Source: Fibrobacter succinogenes (GTDB lineage: Bacteria; Fibrobacterota; Fibrobacteria; Fibrobacterales; Fibrobacteraceae). Taken from it: DNA of 64,000 nt. Where the stretch lies: assembly GCA_902779055.1 (NCBI GenBank), contig CACZAD010000001.1:1-64000 (forward strand), given 5' to 3'. The notes below the pieces were generated by a model. The model made no database searches. It saw only the letters and a program-made list of their open reading frames with translations, and had not been told where the DNA came from. Position 1 is the stretch's first letter, and every line of letters begins with the position of its first letter. Both the position numbers and the translations under genes were made by a program. Below are positions 43,336 to 53,189 of this stretch, piece by piece.

Positions 43336-44844
43336 CTATTTCACTTCCATCCCGAGCAAGCGGATTTCAGAAATGGCGTAGTCGTTGTTGTCCGTATCGT
43401 ACACGTCTTCGAGGTAGAACCGGAGCTCAGTCGTTTCGACAGCCTGGATGCTCGGATATTGCACACCCTTGATGTTGTCGAATTTAAGGCGCTGCTTGAA
43501 CCCGTCCTTCGTTTCGACGGTAATCACGTGCGGCTTCTTGAAAATGCGGAAGCGGTCGCCAAAAGCGTCGTCGACGGACTTCTGGTAGCCGACGGCAATG
43601 CCGATGTTCATAACGAGCGTCTTCTTGTCGAAGTACACGGCAAGCACTGGATTCTGCGGCTTGATCGGCATCGAGTTGAGCCAGGCGGTGGTGAGGTCGC
43701 CGTCCGTCAAGTTTGAAAGCGGGTAGCCGCCCGTCACTTCGGGTTCAATGGCCTTCGTCTCGTGATTTCCGAGCGCTTCGCTCCATTCGAGTTCGTGCAG
43801 CGTGTTCATCGGCTTGTGCGTGAACATCAGCAGCATAAGCAAAATGACGATAAGCGGGAACAGCACCGAGAAGGCCACGATGATGAGCTTGTGCGGCGAA
43901 AGCCGGCGTCCAAAGCTTTTTGCCGATTCCATGATGGACGGGGCGACGCGGCGCTGTGCGCCGGTCTTTCTGCCGAGGGAGGGTGTCTGGTGCGGCGTGT
44001 CGTGTTGCGGGAACACCTGGTCGCATTCGTCCAGGAACTCCTGCATATCATGGAATCGTTCGTTCAGTTTTTTCTTCAAGCACTTGAGAATGAGCTGCGA
44101 AAGGCCTTCGGGAATGTCTTCGCGGAAAAGTTCCGGAGCCGGAGGCGGTTCCTGCACGTGCTTGAGTGCAATTTCTACAGGGCGAGTGCCTTCGAACGGG
44201 AGTCGTCCGCAGGTCATTTCGTATAGGATGACGCCCATGCTGTAAATGTCAGACTGGAGCGTGACTTCGTCGCCGTGGCACTGTTCCGGGGACATGTATT
44301 CGGGCGTGCCCATGGTCATGCCGGTGCGCGTGAGGCGCTCCTTTTCCATCTCCTGGATGTAAGAGATGCCGAAGTCCATGATGTAGACTCGGTTGTCGTG
44401 GGTGAGCATGATGTTCGAGGGCTTCACGTCACGGTGGACAATCCCTTTGCTGTGGGCGTAGAGGAGTCCGCGTGCAATTTGCCTGATGATGACTTCGATA
44501 GCTTCGAACGAGAGTTTGCTTTTGTGCTGCAAAATTTCGGCGAGCGAAATCCCTTGCACGTAAGTCATCGCGATAAAGAGCTGCTTGCCTTGCTGGCCAA
44601 AGTCGAACACGTGAACGATGTTCTGGTGGTCCAGTTCCTTCATGGCCTGGGCTTCAAGATAAAAACGCTTGATGGACTCTTCGTCGGAATTAGAGTCGAG
44701 AATCTTGAACGCGACTTCGCGCTTTAGCTTTTTGTCGAGCGCCTTGTAGACATATCCCATTCCGCCTTTGCCAAGTGTTCCCAATAGTTCATAGTTTTCG
44801 TTAAAAGGGCGCGGAAAAGTTTGAGGTTGTTCGTGCTGGATCAT
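43336..44844 (-). CDS. Membrane Ser/Thr protein kinase (PknB-like) with extracytoplasmic discoidin-like domain
   Basis: The 502-aa protein has a Hanks-type kinase at residues ~17-275: GTLGKGGMGYVYKA, catalytic Lys in VAFKIL, HRDVKPSNIML, the metal-binding DFG and the activation segment GTPEYMSPEQ. A basic juxtamembrane linker, one membrane helix (LIIVAFSVLFPLIVILLMLL, ~322) and a C-terminal beta domain follow (LSNLTDGDLTTAWLNSM), like NADase-type glycan-binding or F5/8 discoidin modules. The start overlaps the FHA-ABC stop (ATGA), so the kinase and an FHA phosphothreonine reader are translationally coupled. Confidence 0.92.
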   Translation of the reverse strand: MIQHEQPQTFPRPFNENYELLGTLGKGGMGYVYKALDKKLKREVAFKILDSNSDEESIKRFYLEAQAMKELDHQNIVHVFDFGQQGKQLFIAMTYVQGISLAEILQHKSKLSFEAIEVIIRQIARGLLYAHSKGIVHRDVKPSNIMLTHDNRVYIMDFGISYIQEMEKERLTRTGMTMGTPEYMSPEQCHGDEVTLQSDIYSMGVILYEMTCGRLPFEGTRPVEIALKHVQEPPPAPELFREDIPEGLSQLILKCLKKKLNERFHDMQEFLDECDQVFPQHDTPHQTPSLGRKTGAQRRVAPSIMESAKSFGRRLSPHKLIIVAFSVLFPLIVILLMLLMFTHKPMNTLHELEWSEALGNHETKAIEPEVTGGYPLSNLTDGDLTTAWLNSMPIKPQNPVLAVYFDKKTLVMNIGIAVGYQKSVDDAFGDRFRIFKKPHVITVETKDGFKQRLKFDNIKGVQYPSIQAVETTELRFYLEDVYDTDNNDYAISEIRLLGMEVK

Positions 44845-46940
44845 CTTGGCTTCTTTAATTTATGTAGTAGAATTGCGGTTACAATATAGAAACCTAGCGC
44901 AATGGCGAGGGGGAGGATAGTATTGAATATGTCGTCTTTTCGTTCAAGTAAAATATTCAGGAACGAGGCCTGGTTGTACTGTGACCAGATGATGCTCGAA
45001 AGGGCGCGTCCGATATCTTGCATTTGGTCGAGCGGGACTAAAGCTCCGGCAAGAGCCACTTGAGGAATGATGAGGAGGGGGAGGAAGGCGTTTGCCTGGC
45101 TTGTGTTTTTCGCGAGTGTACTCGTGAATAGACCAACTGTGGTTGCGGGGATGGCGATGCACGCGAGTGTTACCGCTATGAGTAACAGGTCGGGGGTTAC
45201 GGTCAATCGCATATTGATGAACGCATAAACGATTGCCGTTTGCAGCAACGTAAAAAAGACCGGGAGGGTGAGCTTTGCCGTCAGTGTCGAAACGGCCGAA
45301 ACGCCACGGCGGAACTTGTCGCGAAGGATTTCTTTTTCCTGGACGATCTCGCGGATCGAAAGAGAGAGCGCAAACCAGTTCGCACAAAGGATGACCGCAA
45401 ATGCGACTGTCCAGAACGAGGACTTTTCGGAGAAAATCTGCGAGAGGAGGAACCCGATGATCACCGGCTGTAAGAATAGTGCGGCGATGCGTCCCTTGTC
45501 GCGGAACCACTGCTTGACGGTAATGGTGATGGTATAGGCGAAGTTGTGCGGGAGCTTGGTGCGCTCAAAGAAGAATCTTGTCTCTGGCGCTTTGGACGTC
45601 TCGTGGGATGCGTGCAAAGACTTCCACGAGGCATCTCCGTTTGTCGTGATGCTCGTGAGGAGCGTCTGCGGGTCGTTAGTCTTGAAGTTTGCGTAGGCCG
45701 CCTGGACCGTTCCGAAAAACGCTTCTTCGCCCTGGTGCAGTACAAGAATCTTGTTTGCTATCTGGAGCGCTTCAAAGCTGTGCGTCGTGAGGATGATCGT
45801 ATGGCCGAGGAACGCAAGCTGCTTCAAGTGTGTGCAGAGAATGCGCGAGTTGTACGGGTCAAGTCCCGAAAGCGGCTCGTCCAGAATCACGAGGCCTGGG
45901 CTTCCCATCAGTTCGCGGGCGAGGGCTACGCGGCGCATTTCGCCGCCGCTGAGCGTCTTCACGAGGTTCTGCCTGCGATCGCTCAGCCCGAAAAGTTCGC
46001 AGAACTTTTCTAGCCTTGTGAGGGCGTCGCCCTTGAAGTTCTTGACGTCCATCGACGAACGTGCGCCATCGAGAATCGTTTCTTCGACAGTCAATTCCGG
46101 ACGGAGCGGCGGGTCTTGCGGGAGTATCGCGATGCGCCTGCGGATTTCGCTTTTGCGGTAATCGGCTCCTCCGATGCGGACGATGCTCTGCTTGTCGCAG
46201 CGGTTGATGCCCTGGATCAGCTTCAGAAGTGAAGACTTGCCCTGTCCGGAACGTCCGATGATGGCGAGAATTTCACCTGCGGGAAGTTCAAAGTCGATGT
46301 TCTTGAGTAGCTGCTTTTTGCCTGCAAAGACATTCACGTTCTTGGCGACGACATTGAAGCCTGTCCCGGTCGATTCAATCAGCAAGTCGTTATTGCGGAA
46401 CCCGACAACGGCTGACGGAAAACGACTCACGTCCCCGTTCTTCATCTTGATGAGGCGGGTGCGTTTACCGCCTTCGTCCACGATTGAGCTTTTCAACCGG
46501 ATTTCGGCATAGTATTCGTCGCGGTTCCCGTTGCTACTGCGGTTCCCTTTCTCTTTGCAAAGCCTGGCACTTCCGGAAAAACCGGAAATGGCAATGCCTT
46601 TCCATTCTGTAGATAACGAAACTGTCTGGACGTCGCTTGCCGTTTCGCGCTCCATGACGAGGAGCGTAAGCTCAGAACCGCGAAGCGTTGCCCGCAGCTG
46701 TCTTGGGCCGATCAAGATGACGTCGCCATCGCTGATGGCTGCCGTGTCGACGTTCTTCCCGTTCAGCATCGTGATGCTGTTCTGGGAGAGGTTCCTTAAA
46801 ATCCATTTCCCGTCCGTAAATTCCAAAACGGCATGATACCGCGAAACCATCAGGTTGTCAAAGTGCAAAACGTTGTCCGATTTGCGCCCGATGGTAAACG
46901 GTTTCGATGGATTCGGATGGACGAGACGGAATGGAAACAT
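44841..46940 (-). CDS. FHA-domain ABC transporter (ATPase + permease, ABCG/ABC-2 type)
   Basis: The 699-aa fusion protein has an FHA domain at residues ~15-85 (FTIGRKSDNVLHF; MVSRYHAVLEF), a beta-rich linker, and an ABC ATPase at ~195-420. The ATPase has Walker A GRSGQGKSS near 233, signature LSGGEMRRVALA, Walker B LVILDEPLSGLDP and switch TTHSFEAL. An ABC-2-type permease follows (~480-690, about six helices). FHA domains bind phosphothreonine, and the coupled kinase gene is the obvious writer. The substrate is unknown. Confidence 0.92.
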   Translation of the reverse strand: MFPFRLVHPNPSKPFTIGRKSDNVLHFDNLMVSRYHAVLEFTDGKWILRNLSQNSITMLNGKNVDTAAISDGDVILIGPRQLRATLRGSELTLLVMERETASDVQTVSLSTEWKGIAISGFSGSARLCKEKGNRSSNGNRDEYYAEIRLKSSIVDEGGKRTRLIKMKNGDVSRFPSAVVGFRNNDLLIESTGTGFNVVAKNVNVFAGKKQLLKNIDFELPAGEILAIIGRSGQGKSSLLKLIQGINRCDKQSIVRIGGADYRKSEIRRRIAILPQDPPLRPELTVEETILDGARSSMDVKNFKGDALTRLEKFCELFGLSDRRQNLVKTLSGGEMRRVALARELMGSPGLVILDEPLSGLDPYNSRILCTHLKQLAFLGHTIILTTHSFEALQIANKILVLHQGEEAFFGTVQAAYANFKTNDPQTLLTSITTNGDASWKSLHASHETSKAPETRFFFERTKLPHNFAYTITITVKQWFRDKGRIAALFLQPVIIGFLLSQIFSEKSSFWTVAFAVILCANWFALSLSIREIVQEKEILRDKFRRGVSAVSTLTAKLTLPVFFTLLQTAIVYAFINMRLTVTPDLLLIAVTLACIAIPATTVGLFTSTLAKNTSQANAFLPLLIIPQVALAGALVPLDQMQDIGRALSSIIWSQYNQASFLNILLERKDDIFNTILPLAIALGFYIVTAILLHKLKKPR

Positions 46941-46953
46941 CGCGATTTTCCCG

Positions 46954-48144
46954 TTACGTTAATTCCTTGACGAACGCTTCGAAGCGGTCGCAGGCCTTGG
47001 CGAGATTTTCGTCGCTGGCGGCGTACGAGAACCTGACGCAGGTGTCGTCACCGAAGGCGGCTCCCGGCACAATGGCAAGTCCCTTGGATTCGAGCAGTGC
47101 GCTGCAAAAATCGATGGAACCCGTGATGACCTTGCCGTCCGGAGTCTTTTTGCCGTAGTAGTCGCTCACCGGTGCAAACAGGTAGAAGGCTCCTTCGGGG
47201 GCGCGGGGCTTCGTCAAAAGGAACGAGGTGCGTTCGAGCATATAGGCTCTGCGCTTGCGGAAGGCGGCCTGCATTGTATGGACGTTGCTCTTGTCCATAT
47301 TGAGGGCTCCGAGGGCGGCGTATTGCGCGACGTTGCTCGGATGGTGCGTGGCCTGTCCCTGGATCTTGCCGATAATCTTTGCAATCGGGGCGGGGGCGGC
47401 GTCATAGCCGATGCGCCAGCCGGTCATGCAGTGCGATTTAGAAAATCCGTTGATGACGATGGTGCGTTCTTCCATTCCGGGGAAGGCTGCCGCACTCGTA
47501 AATTCCGTGTCATAAACAAAGTATTCGTAAACTTCGTCCGAGATGCAGTAAATGTCCTGTGCCACGATTTCCTTGGCAAGTGCTTCGAGTTCGCTCTTGG
47601 TGTAAACGGCACCGGTCGGGTTGCACGGATTGTTCAGGAGAATTGCCTTGGTGCGCGGCGTACAGGCCTTGCGCAAGTCTTCGGCGTCGATCTTGAACCC
47701 TTTTTCGATGCCCGACTGCACGAATACCGGTGTTCCGCCAAGCCATTTGACGAGTTCCGGATAAGTGACCCAGTATGGGGCCGGGATGATCACTTCATCG
47801 CCCGGATTGATGAGGGCGGCAAGCGCATTGAACACGGCGTGCTTTGCACCGCTCGTCATGATAATCTGCGAGGCGTCGTAATGGAGCCCGTTCTCGTCGG
47901 CCAGCTTTTTGGCTACCGCCTTGCGCACATCCAGAATCCCGACAGGGGCGGTGTAGCGCGTTTTTCCTTCGCGGATCGATTCGATGGCTGCATCCTGGAT
48001 GGGCTTCGGAGTCCCAAAATCAGGCTCGCCTGCACCAAGACTGACGACGTCTTTTCCGTCAGCGATCATTTGTTTTGCCATCGTGTCGATGGCGACGGTG
48101 AGCGAGGCTGCAATATTTTGAGTCCTATCAGAGAGCGACTTCAT
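46954..48144 (-). CDS. Pyridoxal-phosphate aspartate/aromatic aminotransferase (class I)
   Basis: The 396-aa protein starts at ATG 48144, overlapping the RND gene stop (ATGA). It is a typical aspartate aminotransferase of the thermophile/Bacillus subgroup: SLGAGEPDFGTPKPI, MTSGAKHAVFNAL, PAPYWVTYPELV, NNPCNPTGAVY, the PLP-binding Lys in NGFSKSHCMTGWRIGY, and PGAAFGDDTCVRFSYA. It moves amino groups between aspartate (or prephenate or aromatic substrates) and 2-oxoglutarate. A longer frame to 48273 is a non-conserved extension. Confidence 0.92.
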   Translation of the reverse strand: MKSLSDRTQNIAASLTVAIDTMAKQMIADGKDVVSLGAGEPDFGTPKPIQDAAIESIREGKTRYTAPVGILDVRKAVAKKLADENGLHYDASQIIMTSGAKHAVFNALAALINPGDEVIIPAPYWVTYPELVKWLGGTPVFVQSGIEKGFKIDAEDLRKACTPRTKAILLNNPCNPTGAVYTKSELEALAKEIVAQDIYCISDEVYEYFVYDTEFTSAAAFPGMEERTIVINGFSKSHCMTGWRIGYDAAPAPIAKIIGKIQGQATHHPSNVAQYAALGALNMDKSNVHTMQAAFRKRRAYMLERTSFLLTKPRAPEGAFYLFAPVSDYYGKKTPDGKVITGSIDFCSALLESKGLAIVPGAAFGDDTCVRFSYAASDENLAKACDRFEAFVKELT

Positions 48145-50558
48145 TTCTTGGATTCCTTTTTGATCCGTTGTCTTAAACGGTATTGGTCGAGTGATCCTGC
48201 GATGAGGGGGAATATGGTAAATTGCGCAATGAATATGCAGGTGAGTCCAATGAGCGTTACGTTTCCCATGCAACGTAGCCCCGGATGGGACGAAACGAGC
48301 ATACCGTAAGTGCCGATGAACCCTGCCATCTGCGAAAGGAAAATCGAGAAGAACTTGCTTCTTAAAATGGTGAGCGCCGTCCCCTTTTGCTTTTCGTAAT
48401 ACTCCGAGAAAAACTGGAGCGATCCGTCGACGCTTGCGCCGATGAGGATGGGGAAGGTGAGAGCGCTGTAGGCCGAAATCTGCACGTCAAAGAAGTTGAT
48501 CGAGGCGAGGAACCAGCTAGCCGCGAACACGGACGGAAGCACGGTGAAGATGGCACGGCTCAGACGGTTGTAGTATACCAGCAAGAACAATAGAACGAGA
48601 ATCCCGCCGATTTGCAGGGGGCGTTTGAAGTTGTTGATGATTCGCTCCAGGAATATGGCTCGCGTGATCGGAGTGCCCGCCATCAGGTAGGTTCCGTTTT
48701 CGAAGCCTTCGATCTGGTGCAGCTCCTTGTAGAGCCTGGTGCATTCGTTGCCGTAATTCTCGTTGATGTCGGTAAAGATGAAGGCGAAGCGCCCTTGCGT
48801 TCCCTGCTTGTCCCTGAACTTCTTGGCGATGTATTCAGGCGGTTCGAGGTCGTCGCTTTCTTCGAACTCCAGGGCCTGTTCCACCTTGTCGAGGTTCTCG
48901 CGTTCGCTGTCAGAGAGGGCGTCGCGGAATTCCTTTGAGACCATGCTGTGCAGCTGGCGGAGCTTTTCCATCTTTTTCTGTTGCAGGTTCGGCGAGAACT
49001 GGGCGAGCGTAAAGATGGAATTGACCGACGATATTTCGCCGTTGTTCTTGAGTTCGTTGAATCGTTCCAGGAGTTGTTCGCTGGCGGCCTTGCTCGGGAG
49101 TCTTACGATGAGAGGCGTCTTGTTCATGAATCCCGTTTCTGCAATCAGGGAATCGATGAACGGATCCTTGTAATTGATTTCGGTTGCCGAAAAGTCGTTG
49201 CGGATATGGATGCGTGTGCCGCCAAAGTAAAGCGCTACAATGCTTGTGACAATGATGATCGAGAAAATAATCCAGTTCACCCGGTTCGAGAGCATGGACA
49301 CCTTGTAAGTCGAGTGGATCTGCGCATGCGTGATCGTGAACGGCTTCTTGCGCTGCGTGACCTGCAACAAGGCGGTCGAGAAAAGGAGCGTGATGGCCCA
49401 GTTCAAAATGCAGCCGGTGGAACCCAGGACGCCAAGTTCCTGGAGGCCAGGCAGCGGAATCAACGTGAGGCTTGCAAAAAGTGTCGCGAAGGTGAAGCTC
49501 GATGCCGCAGTCGAAGGGCCGATGCCGAGGAGCGCACTTTCGATGCAGAGCTGCGGGCTCAGGTTCCGTTCTCGTTCCAAAAAGTACCTGTTGAGGACGT
49601 GGCTGATGATCTGCAATGCCTGTCCGGGGAGCACAATCGCAAGCAACAACGTAAAGAGGTTGATGCGCCCGTAAAACAGGTAAGAACACGCCATCGTCGT
49701 GCAGATGGGGGTGGCAATGGGGAGTGCCGAAATGAATATCAGCTGCGGCTGCCTGTAAAAGTGGACGATCAGTATCAGCAGGATAAGTACTGCCGTGACA
49801 ATGCCCACCATCTTCGCTTCGGGCAAAAGACGTCTGCCCGTCTGGATGGACTCGTAAACCTTTCCGGCATAGTGGATCTTCAGGTCTTCGGGCTTCGATT
49901 CGTCTTGGAGGACGTTCTTGACATCGTAATACAGTTGCCTGTTCGCCTGGAGGTTCGAAATCGAATGCGTCGGGTAAATCTCGACAATGCGGATTGTCCC
50001 TGCGCGGTTGGAATGGCTGATGGAAAGCTTGTCGAAATATTTCTGTTCGAGGTCGCTTAAAAGCTGTTCGCGCTTTTGTGACGTCGGCAATTCCAGGGTA
50101 TCGATAAAGTTCGTGAGGTCGATGAATAGCGGATTGTTCTTTAAGATGTAATCGCGCTTGAGCTTCTCGATACGGTGCGTCATGATGTCGATATCGTTTT
50201 CGCTGGCATAGAGAAACTTGTTCTTTTTGTAATAGTCGATATCGGTTTCAAAGTCTGCAAAATGGACCGACGGATTTTTTTCCATCGTCTTGGCCAAATT
50301 CTTTGCGACCCGGTAGTTTGCCAAGGAATCCTTGGATTCCAGGATGACGATCAGGCTTCCGAGCCCGCCAAATTCATCTTCGATCTTTTGGACGTTGCTG
50401 GGTTCGCGCGCACTCGTGATGGTGTCTTGCAGTTGTAAATCCCAGCGCAGGTGCATAACCGGGTAGATGCTCAGGAACCCTACCGCCAAGAACACGATCA
50501 AGATTATTTTGGGGTAGGTTGCTAATTTTTTGATTATTTTTGCAAAGAATGAAAACAT
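48141..50558 (-). CDS. RND/MMPL-family exporter
   Basis: The 805-aa protein starts at ATG 50558, with AGGAG upstream. It has an N-terminal membrane helix, a periplasmic loop (~30-250), a block of five to six helices (~250-415), a second helix and loop (~435-640) and a second block (~650-790) with SAYSALTFPILIGASVDGSL. This duplicated layout is that of MMPL/HpnN-like RND exporters, which move lipids or hydrophobic molecules. A D15-type barrel is transcribed divergently only 31 bp away, which suggests an inner- and outer-membrane pair. Its stop overlaps the aminotransferase start. Confidence 0.87.
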   Translation of the reverse strand: MFSFFAKIIKKLATYPKIILIVFLAVGFLSIYPVMHLRWDLQLQDTITSAREPSNVQKIEDEFGGLGSLIVILESKDSLANYRVAKNLAKTMEKNPSVHFADFETDIDYYKKNKFLYASENDIDIMTHRIEKLKRDYILKNNPLFIDLTNFIDTLELPTSQKREQLLSDLEQKYFDKLSISHSNRAGTIRIVEIYPTHSISNLQANRQLYYDVKNVLQDESKPEDLKIHYAGKVYESIQTGRRLLPEAKMVGIVTAVLILLILIVHFYRQPQLIFISALPIATPICTTMACSYLFYGRINLFTLLLAIVLPGQALQIISHVLNRYFLERERNLSPQLCIESALLGIGPSTAASSFTFATLFASLTLIPLPGLQELGVLGSTGCILNWAITLLFSTALLQVTQRKKPFTITHAQIHSTYKVSMLSNRVNWIIFSIIIVTSIVALYFGGTRIHIRNDFSATEINYKDPFIDSLIAETGFMNKTPLIVRLPSKAASEQLLERFNELKNNGEISSVNSIFTLAQFSPNLQQKKMEKLRQLHSMVSKEFRDALSDSERENLDKVEQALEFEESDDLEPPEYIAKKFRDKQGTQGRFAFIFTDINENYGNECTRLYKELHQIEGFENGTYLMAGTPITRAIFLERIINNFKRPLQIGGILVLLFLLVYYNRLSRAIFTVLPSVFAASWFLASINFFDVQISAYSALTFPILIGASVDGSLQFFSEYYEKQKGTALTILRSKFFSIFLSQMAGFIGTYGMLVSSHPGLRCMGNVTLIGLTCIFIAQFTIFPLIAGSLDQYRLRQRIKKESKK

Positions 50559-50589
50559 CACTCCTAATATAATTATAATTTGGGTAGTG

Positions 50590-52056
50590 ATGATTCGTTT
50601 GGTGACGATACTGATGCTTGTGGGTGTGCTGTCCTTTTCAGCGCACGCTAAGGCTGTGCCCGAGAACGTACAGGATTCAGTGGAGGTGCAAAAGTCTACC
50701 TCGTCGCTGTCGTTCATGGACATCGTTTCGTGGCCGTTTATCCATGTTATCCAGCCGGTGTTCGGCATGCTTGTGTACCCGGTGGCGGCTCCGCTCCATT
50801 ACGCTTTTGATAATGGCGTTATTGACAAGGCGGTGGACCTGATTACCTTTGGTGAAAAAAGGAATATCCTTATCTATCCGGTGATGAACCTGAAACCGGG
50901 AACCACCACGATGCTTGGCGTATGCTACCGTCACAGGAACCTTATCAAGCAAGGGGATTATGCCGTTTTTGAAGGTAACTATTACGCCAACAGTGACGTC
51001 GACGTGAGAGTCCGATATTCAAAGCAGGGCATTTTCGGCAAGGATTTGTACGCATCGACAAGTTTTAATCTGTACCTGGATCGCGATGACGGATTTGTTG
51101 TTCCGATGAGCAAGGATGCGTTTGTCCAGGCGGATACGACTATTTCAGTTTCTTCGCAGGTGGGCATTCCGCTGACTGAGTCCAGAAACCTCAACTTGAG
51201 TTTTGGTGCGGAATTTGTCTACCATGTCGCCTATTTCCCGGACACCAAGGATTCCATTCTGGACGACCCGAAGTTCCCGATAAATGACCGTGGTTTGTAC
51301 CAGAACCATTTTGAGTTCCCGTTCTATGTGAACCTCGTGTTCGATAATTTGGACTTTCCTTATGCGCCGTCTTCGGGACATCGCTTGAGCCTTAAAGCCT
51401 CGTATGTCCTTACCGGGGAATATGGGGGGATTGAAGGGGAGGACTTTTCGCGTGTGGGAATGAGCCACGCCGAAGCCTTGAGGGACGGTGGCAAGAATCA
51501 CGACTATATGAAGGTCGAGGCCTTTTACCAGACGTATTTCTTTATCGGCAAGGCCAAAAAATATGTGCTTTCTGCAAAGGAAGGGCGCAAGGCACGAAAG
51601 TTCTATACGGACTTTTCGATGAACGAAGTCTTGCGAGTCTGGCGTCCGGAGAATCTTGTGGAGACGCTTTTTGAACGCCGAGTGCTGGCGTTCCAGTACC
51701 GTTTTGTGGGAATGTGGGAAATGGAAAAGGGCGGGGCTCCGTATTCGGCATTCCCGACTTTGAACGCGCGATTCCCCTTGCGAGGCTATACCGATGCGTG
51801 GACGGCTCCTTTTTTGATGGGCTTGTCGGCTGAATACCGCTGGCCTGTGGACCGTTTGGTGGATGGTGTCGTGTTCGATGAGTACGGTGTCATCAGCGAC
51901 CAGATAAACCATTGGTCCAAAAAGAACGTCTATAATTCATGGGGTTTTGGCGTCCGCGTGCGTAAGCCGGACATGTACCTGTTCCGCTTGCAGTTCGCCT
52001 TCCACGGACTGCACGGCATCAGCCTTGTGATGACCATCGCCCCCGAATTCCGATAA
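50590..52056 (+). CDS. D15/Omp85-like outer-membrane beta-barrel protein without POTRA domains
   Basis: The 488-aa protein starts at ATG 50590 (GTG 50587 possible) with a signal peptide (LVTILMLVGVLSFSAHAKA). The mature part is beta-rich, with aromatic girdle residues throughout. It contains the Omp85-like stretch ARFPLRGYTDAW followed by GLSAEYRWPVDRLVDGVVF, and ends in a C-terminal strand with terminal Phe-Arg. No POTRA repeats are visible. Its promoter must lie in or overlap the start of the divergent RND gene. Function is inferred as part of an envelope transport pair. Confidence 0.75.
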   Translation: MIRLVTILMLVGVLSFSAHAKAVPENVQDSVEVQKSTSSLSFMDIVSWPFIHVIQPVFGMLVYPVAAPLHYAFDNGVIDKAVDLITFGEKRNILIYPVMNLKPGTTTMLGVCYRHRNLIKQGDYAVFEGNYYANSDVDVRVRYSKQGIFGKDLYASTSFNLYLDRDDGFVVPMSKDAFVQADTTISVSSQVGIPLTESRNLNLSFGAEFVYHVAYFPDTKDSILDDPKFPINDRGLYQNHFEFPFYVNLVFDNLDFPYAPSSGHRLSLKASYVLTGEYGGIEGEDFSRVGMSHAEALRDGGKNHDYMKVEAFYQTYFFIGKAKKYVLSAKEGRKARKFYTDFSMNEVLRVWRPENLVETLFERRVLAFQYRFVGMWEMEKGGAPYSAFPTLNARFPLRGYTDAWTAPFLMGLSAEYRWPVDRLVDGVVFDEYGVISDQINHWSKKNVYNSWGFGVRVRKPDMYLFRLQFAFHGLHGISLVMTIAPEFR

Positions 52057-52064
52057 AGGCACTG

Positions 52065-52128
52065 TCATCTCGGCCCCTTGCGCTGTCATGCCGGACTCCG
52101 TTCCGGCATCACCTTACACAGTACCTAC
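52065..52128 (+). repeat. Dispersed palindromic intergenic repeat, copy 7
   Basis: GTCATCTCGGCC is followed by GTCATGCCGGACTCCGTTCC and GGCATCACC, between the convergent barrel gene and ruvB. The hairpin CCGGA/TCCGG is present. Confidence 0.7.
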
Positions 52129-52141
52129 ACGGTACCCTTCG

Positions 52142-53179
52142 CTACAGCGGTAATTCCGTCTGTTCGTTCAGTACGGAACGCGGAATTTCCCTGTGCAGCA
52201 TCCTGTAGGCGTTAGGCGTTGCAACACGCCCGCGCGGCGTACGCGAAAGCAACCCCTTCTGAATCAAATAAGGCTCGTAGACTTCTTCAAGCGTATCCGG
52301 CTCTTCGCCCATCGCCGCACTGATCGTACCGAGACCGACCGGACCACCGCCAAACTTGTCGATCGTCATCGCCAGAATCTTGCGGTCGGTCGGATCCAGC
52401 CCTTCGCTGTCGATGCCGAGCATGTCGAGCGTCTTGAGGGCGGCGCGTTCGTCAATGACGCCAGTGCCGCGGACCTGCGCTACGTCACGGCAGCGCCTGA
52501 GCACGCGATTCGCTACACGAGGCGTGCCTCGGCACCTTCCGCCGAGGATTTTAGCCGCGTCCTCGGTGAGGCCGACGCCTAAAATGCGGGCGCTGCGCAT
52601 CAAAATTTTGACGATGTCCTTTTCGTTGTACAGTTCCAAGCGGTACTGGAGCCCAAAGCGGTCACGGAGAGGACCCGTCAAAAGCCCGCTGCGGGTTGTT
52701 GCGCCAACGAGCGTAAAATGCTTGAGCGGAAGGTTCACGCTCCTTGCCGCCGGGCCGGAGTCGAGCATAATGTCGAGCCTGAAATCTTCCATGGCGGGGT
52801 AGAGGTATTCTTCCACGACGCGGTTCAGGCGGTGGATTTCGTCGATAAAGAGAATGTCGTTTTCTTGCAGGCTCGTGAGGAGCCCGGCGAGATCACTCGC
52901 CTTTTCAAGCACGGGACCACTTGTGATATGGATGTTCACACCCATTTCTTTTGCAATAATGCTCGAAAGCGTCGTCTTTCCAAGTCCCGGAGGCCCCGCA
53001 AAAAGGCAATGGTCCAGCGCATCGCCACGGTGCTTTGCCGCTTCGATGGCGATGGAAAGACTTTCTTTGATGTCGTCCTGACCTGTAAATTCGCTCAGGC
53101 TAGGCGGACGCAAGTTGCGTTCGGAATCGCCTTCGTCAAAGGAGCATTTTTGCGGTGAAATTATACGCTGATCATCCAT
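52142..53179 (-). CDS. ruvB: Holliday junction branch-migration helicase RuvB
   Basis: The 345-aa full-length RuvB has RPPSLSEFTGQDDIKESL, Walker A GPPGLGKTTL, Walker B LFIDEIHRLNRVVEEYLYPA, sensor region GATTRSGLLTGPLRDRFG and C-terminal RTPRGRVAT. Hexamers pump DNA through the RuvA-bound junction. It lies downstream of ruvA, separated by a 93-bp repeat-filled gap. Confidence 0.98.
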   Translation of the reverse strand: MDDQRIISPQKCSFDEGDSERNLRPPSLSEFTGQDDIKESLSIAIEAAKHRGDALDHCLFAGPPGLGKTTLSSIIAKEMGVNIHITSGPVLEKASDLAGLLTSLQENDILFIDEIHRLNRVVEEYLYPAMEDFRLDIMLDSGPAARSVNLPLKHFTLVGATTRSGLLTGPLRDRFGLQYRLELYNEKDIVKILMRSARILGVGLTEDAAKILGGRCRGTPRVANRVLRRCRDVAQVRGTGVIDERAALKTLDMLGIDSEGLDPTDRKILAMTIDKFGGGPVGLGTISAAMGEEPDTLEEVYEPYLIQKGLLSRTPRGRVATPNAYRMLHREIPRSVLNEQTELPL

Positions 53180-53189
53180 ATTTTACCTG

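Noticed and set aside
48948..50060. Plus-strand 370-codon frame opposite the RND exporter
   Set aside because: It is an Arg/Glu-rich antisense frame; the minus-strand exporter has proper membrane topology.
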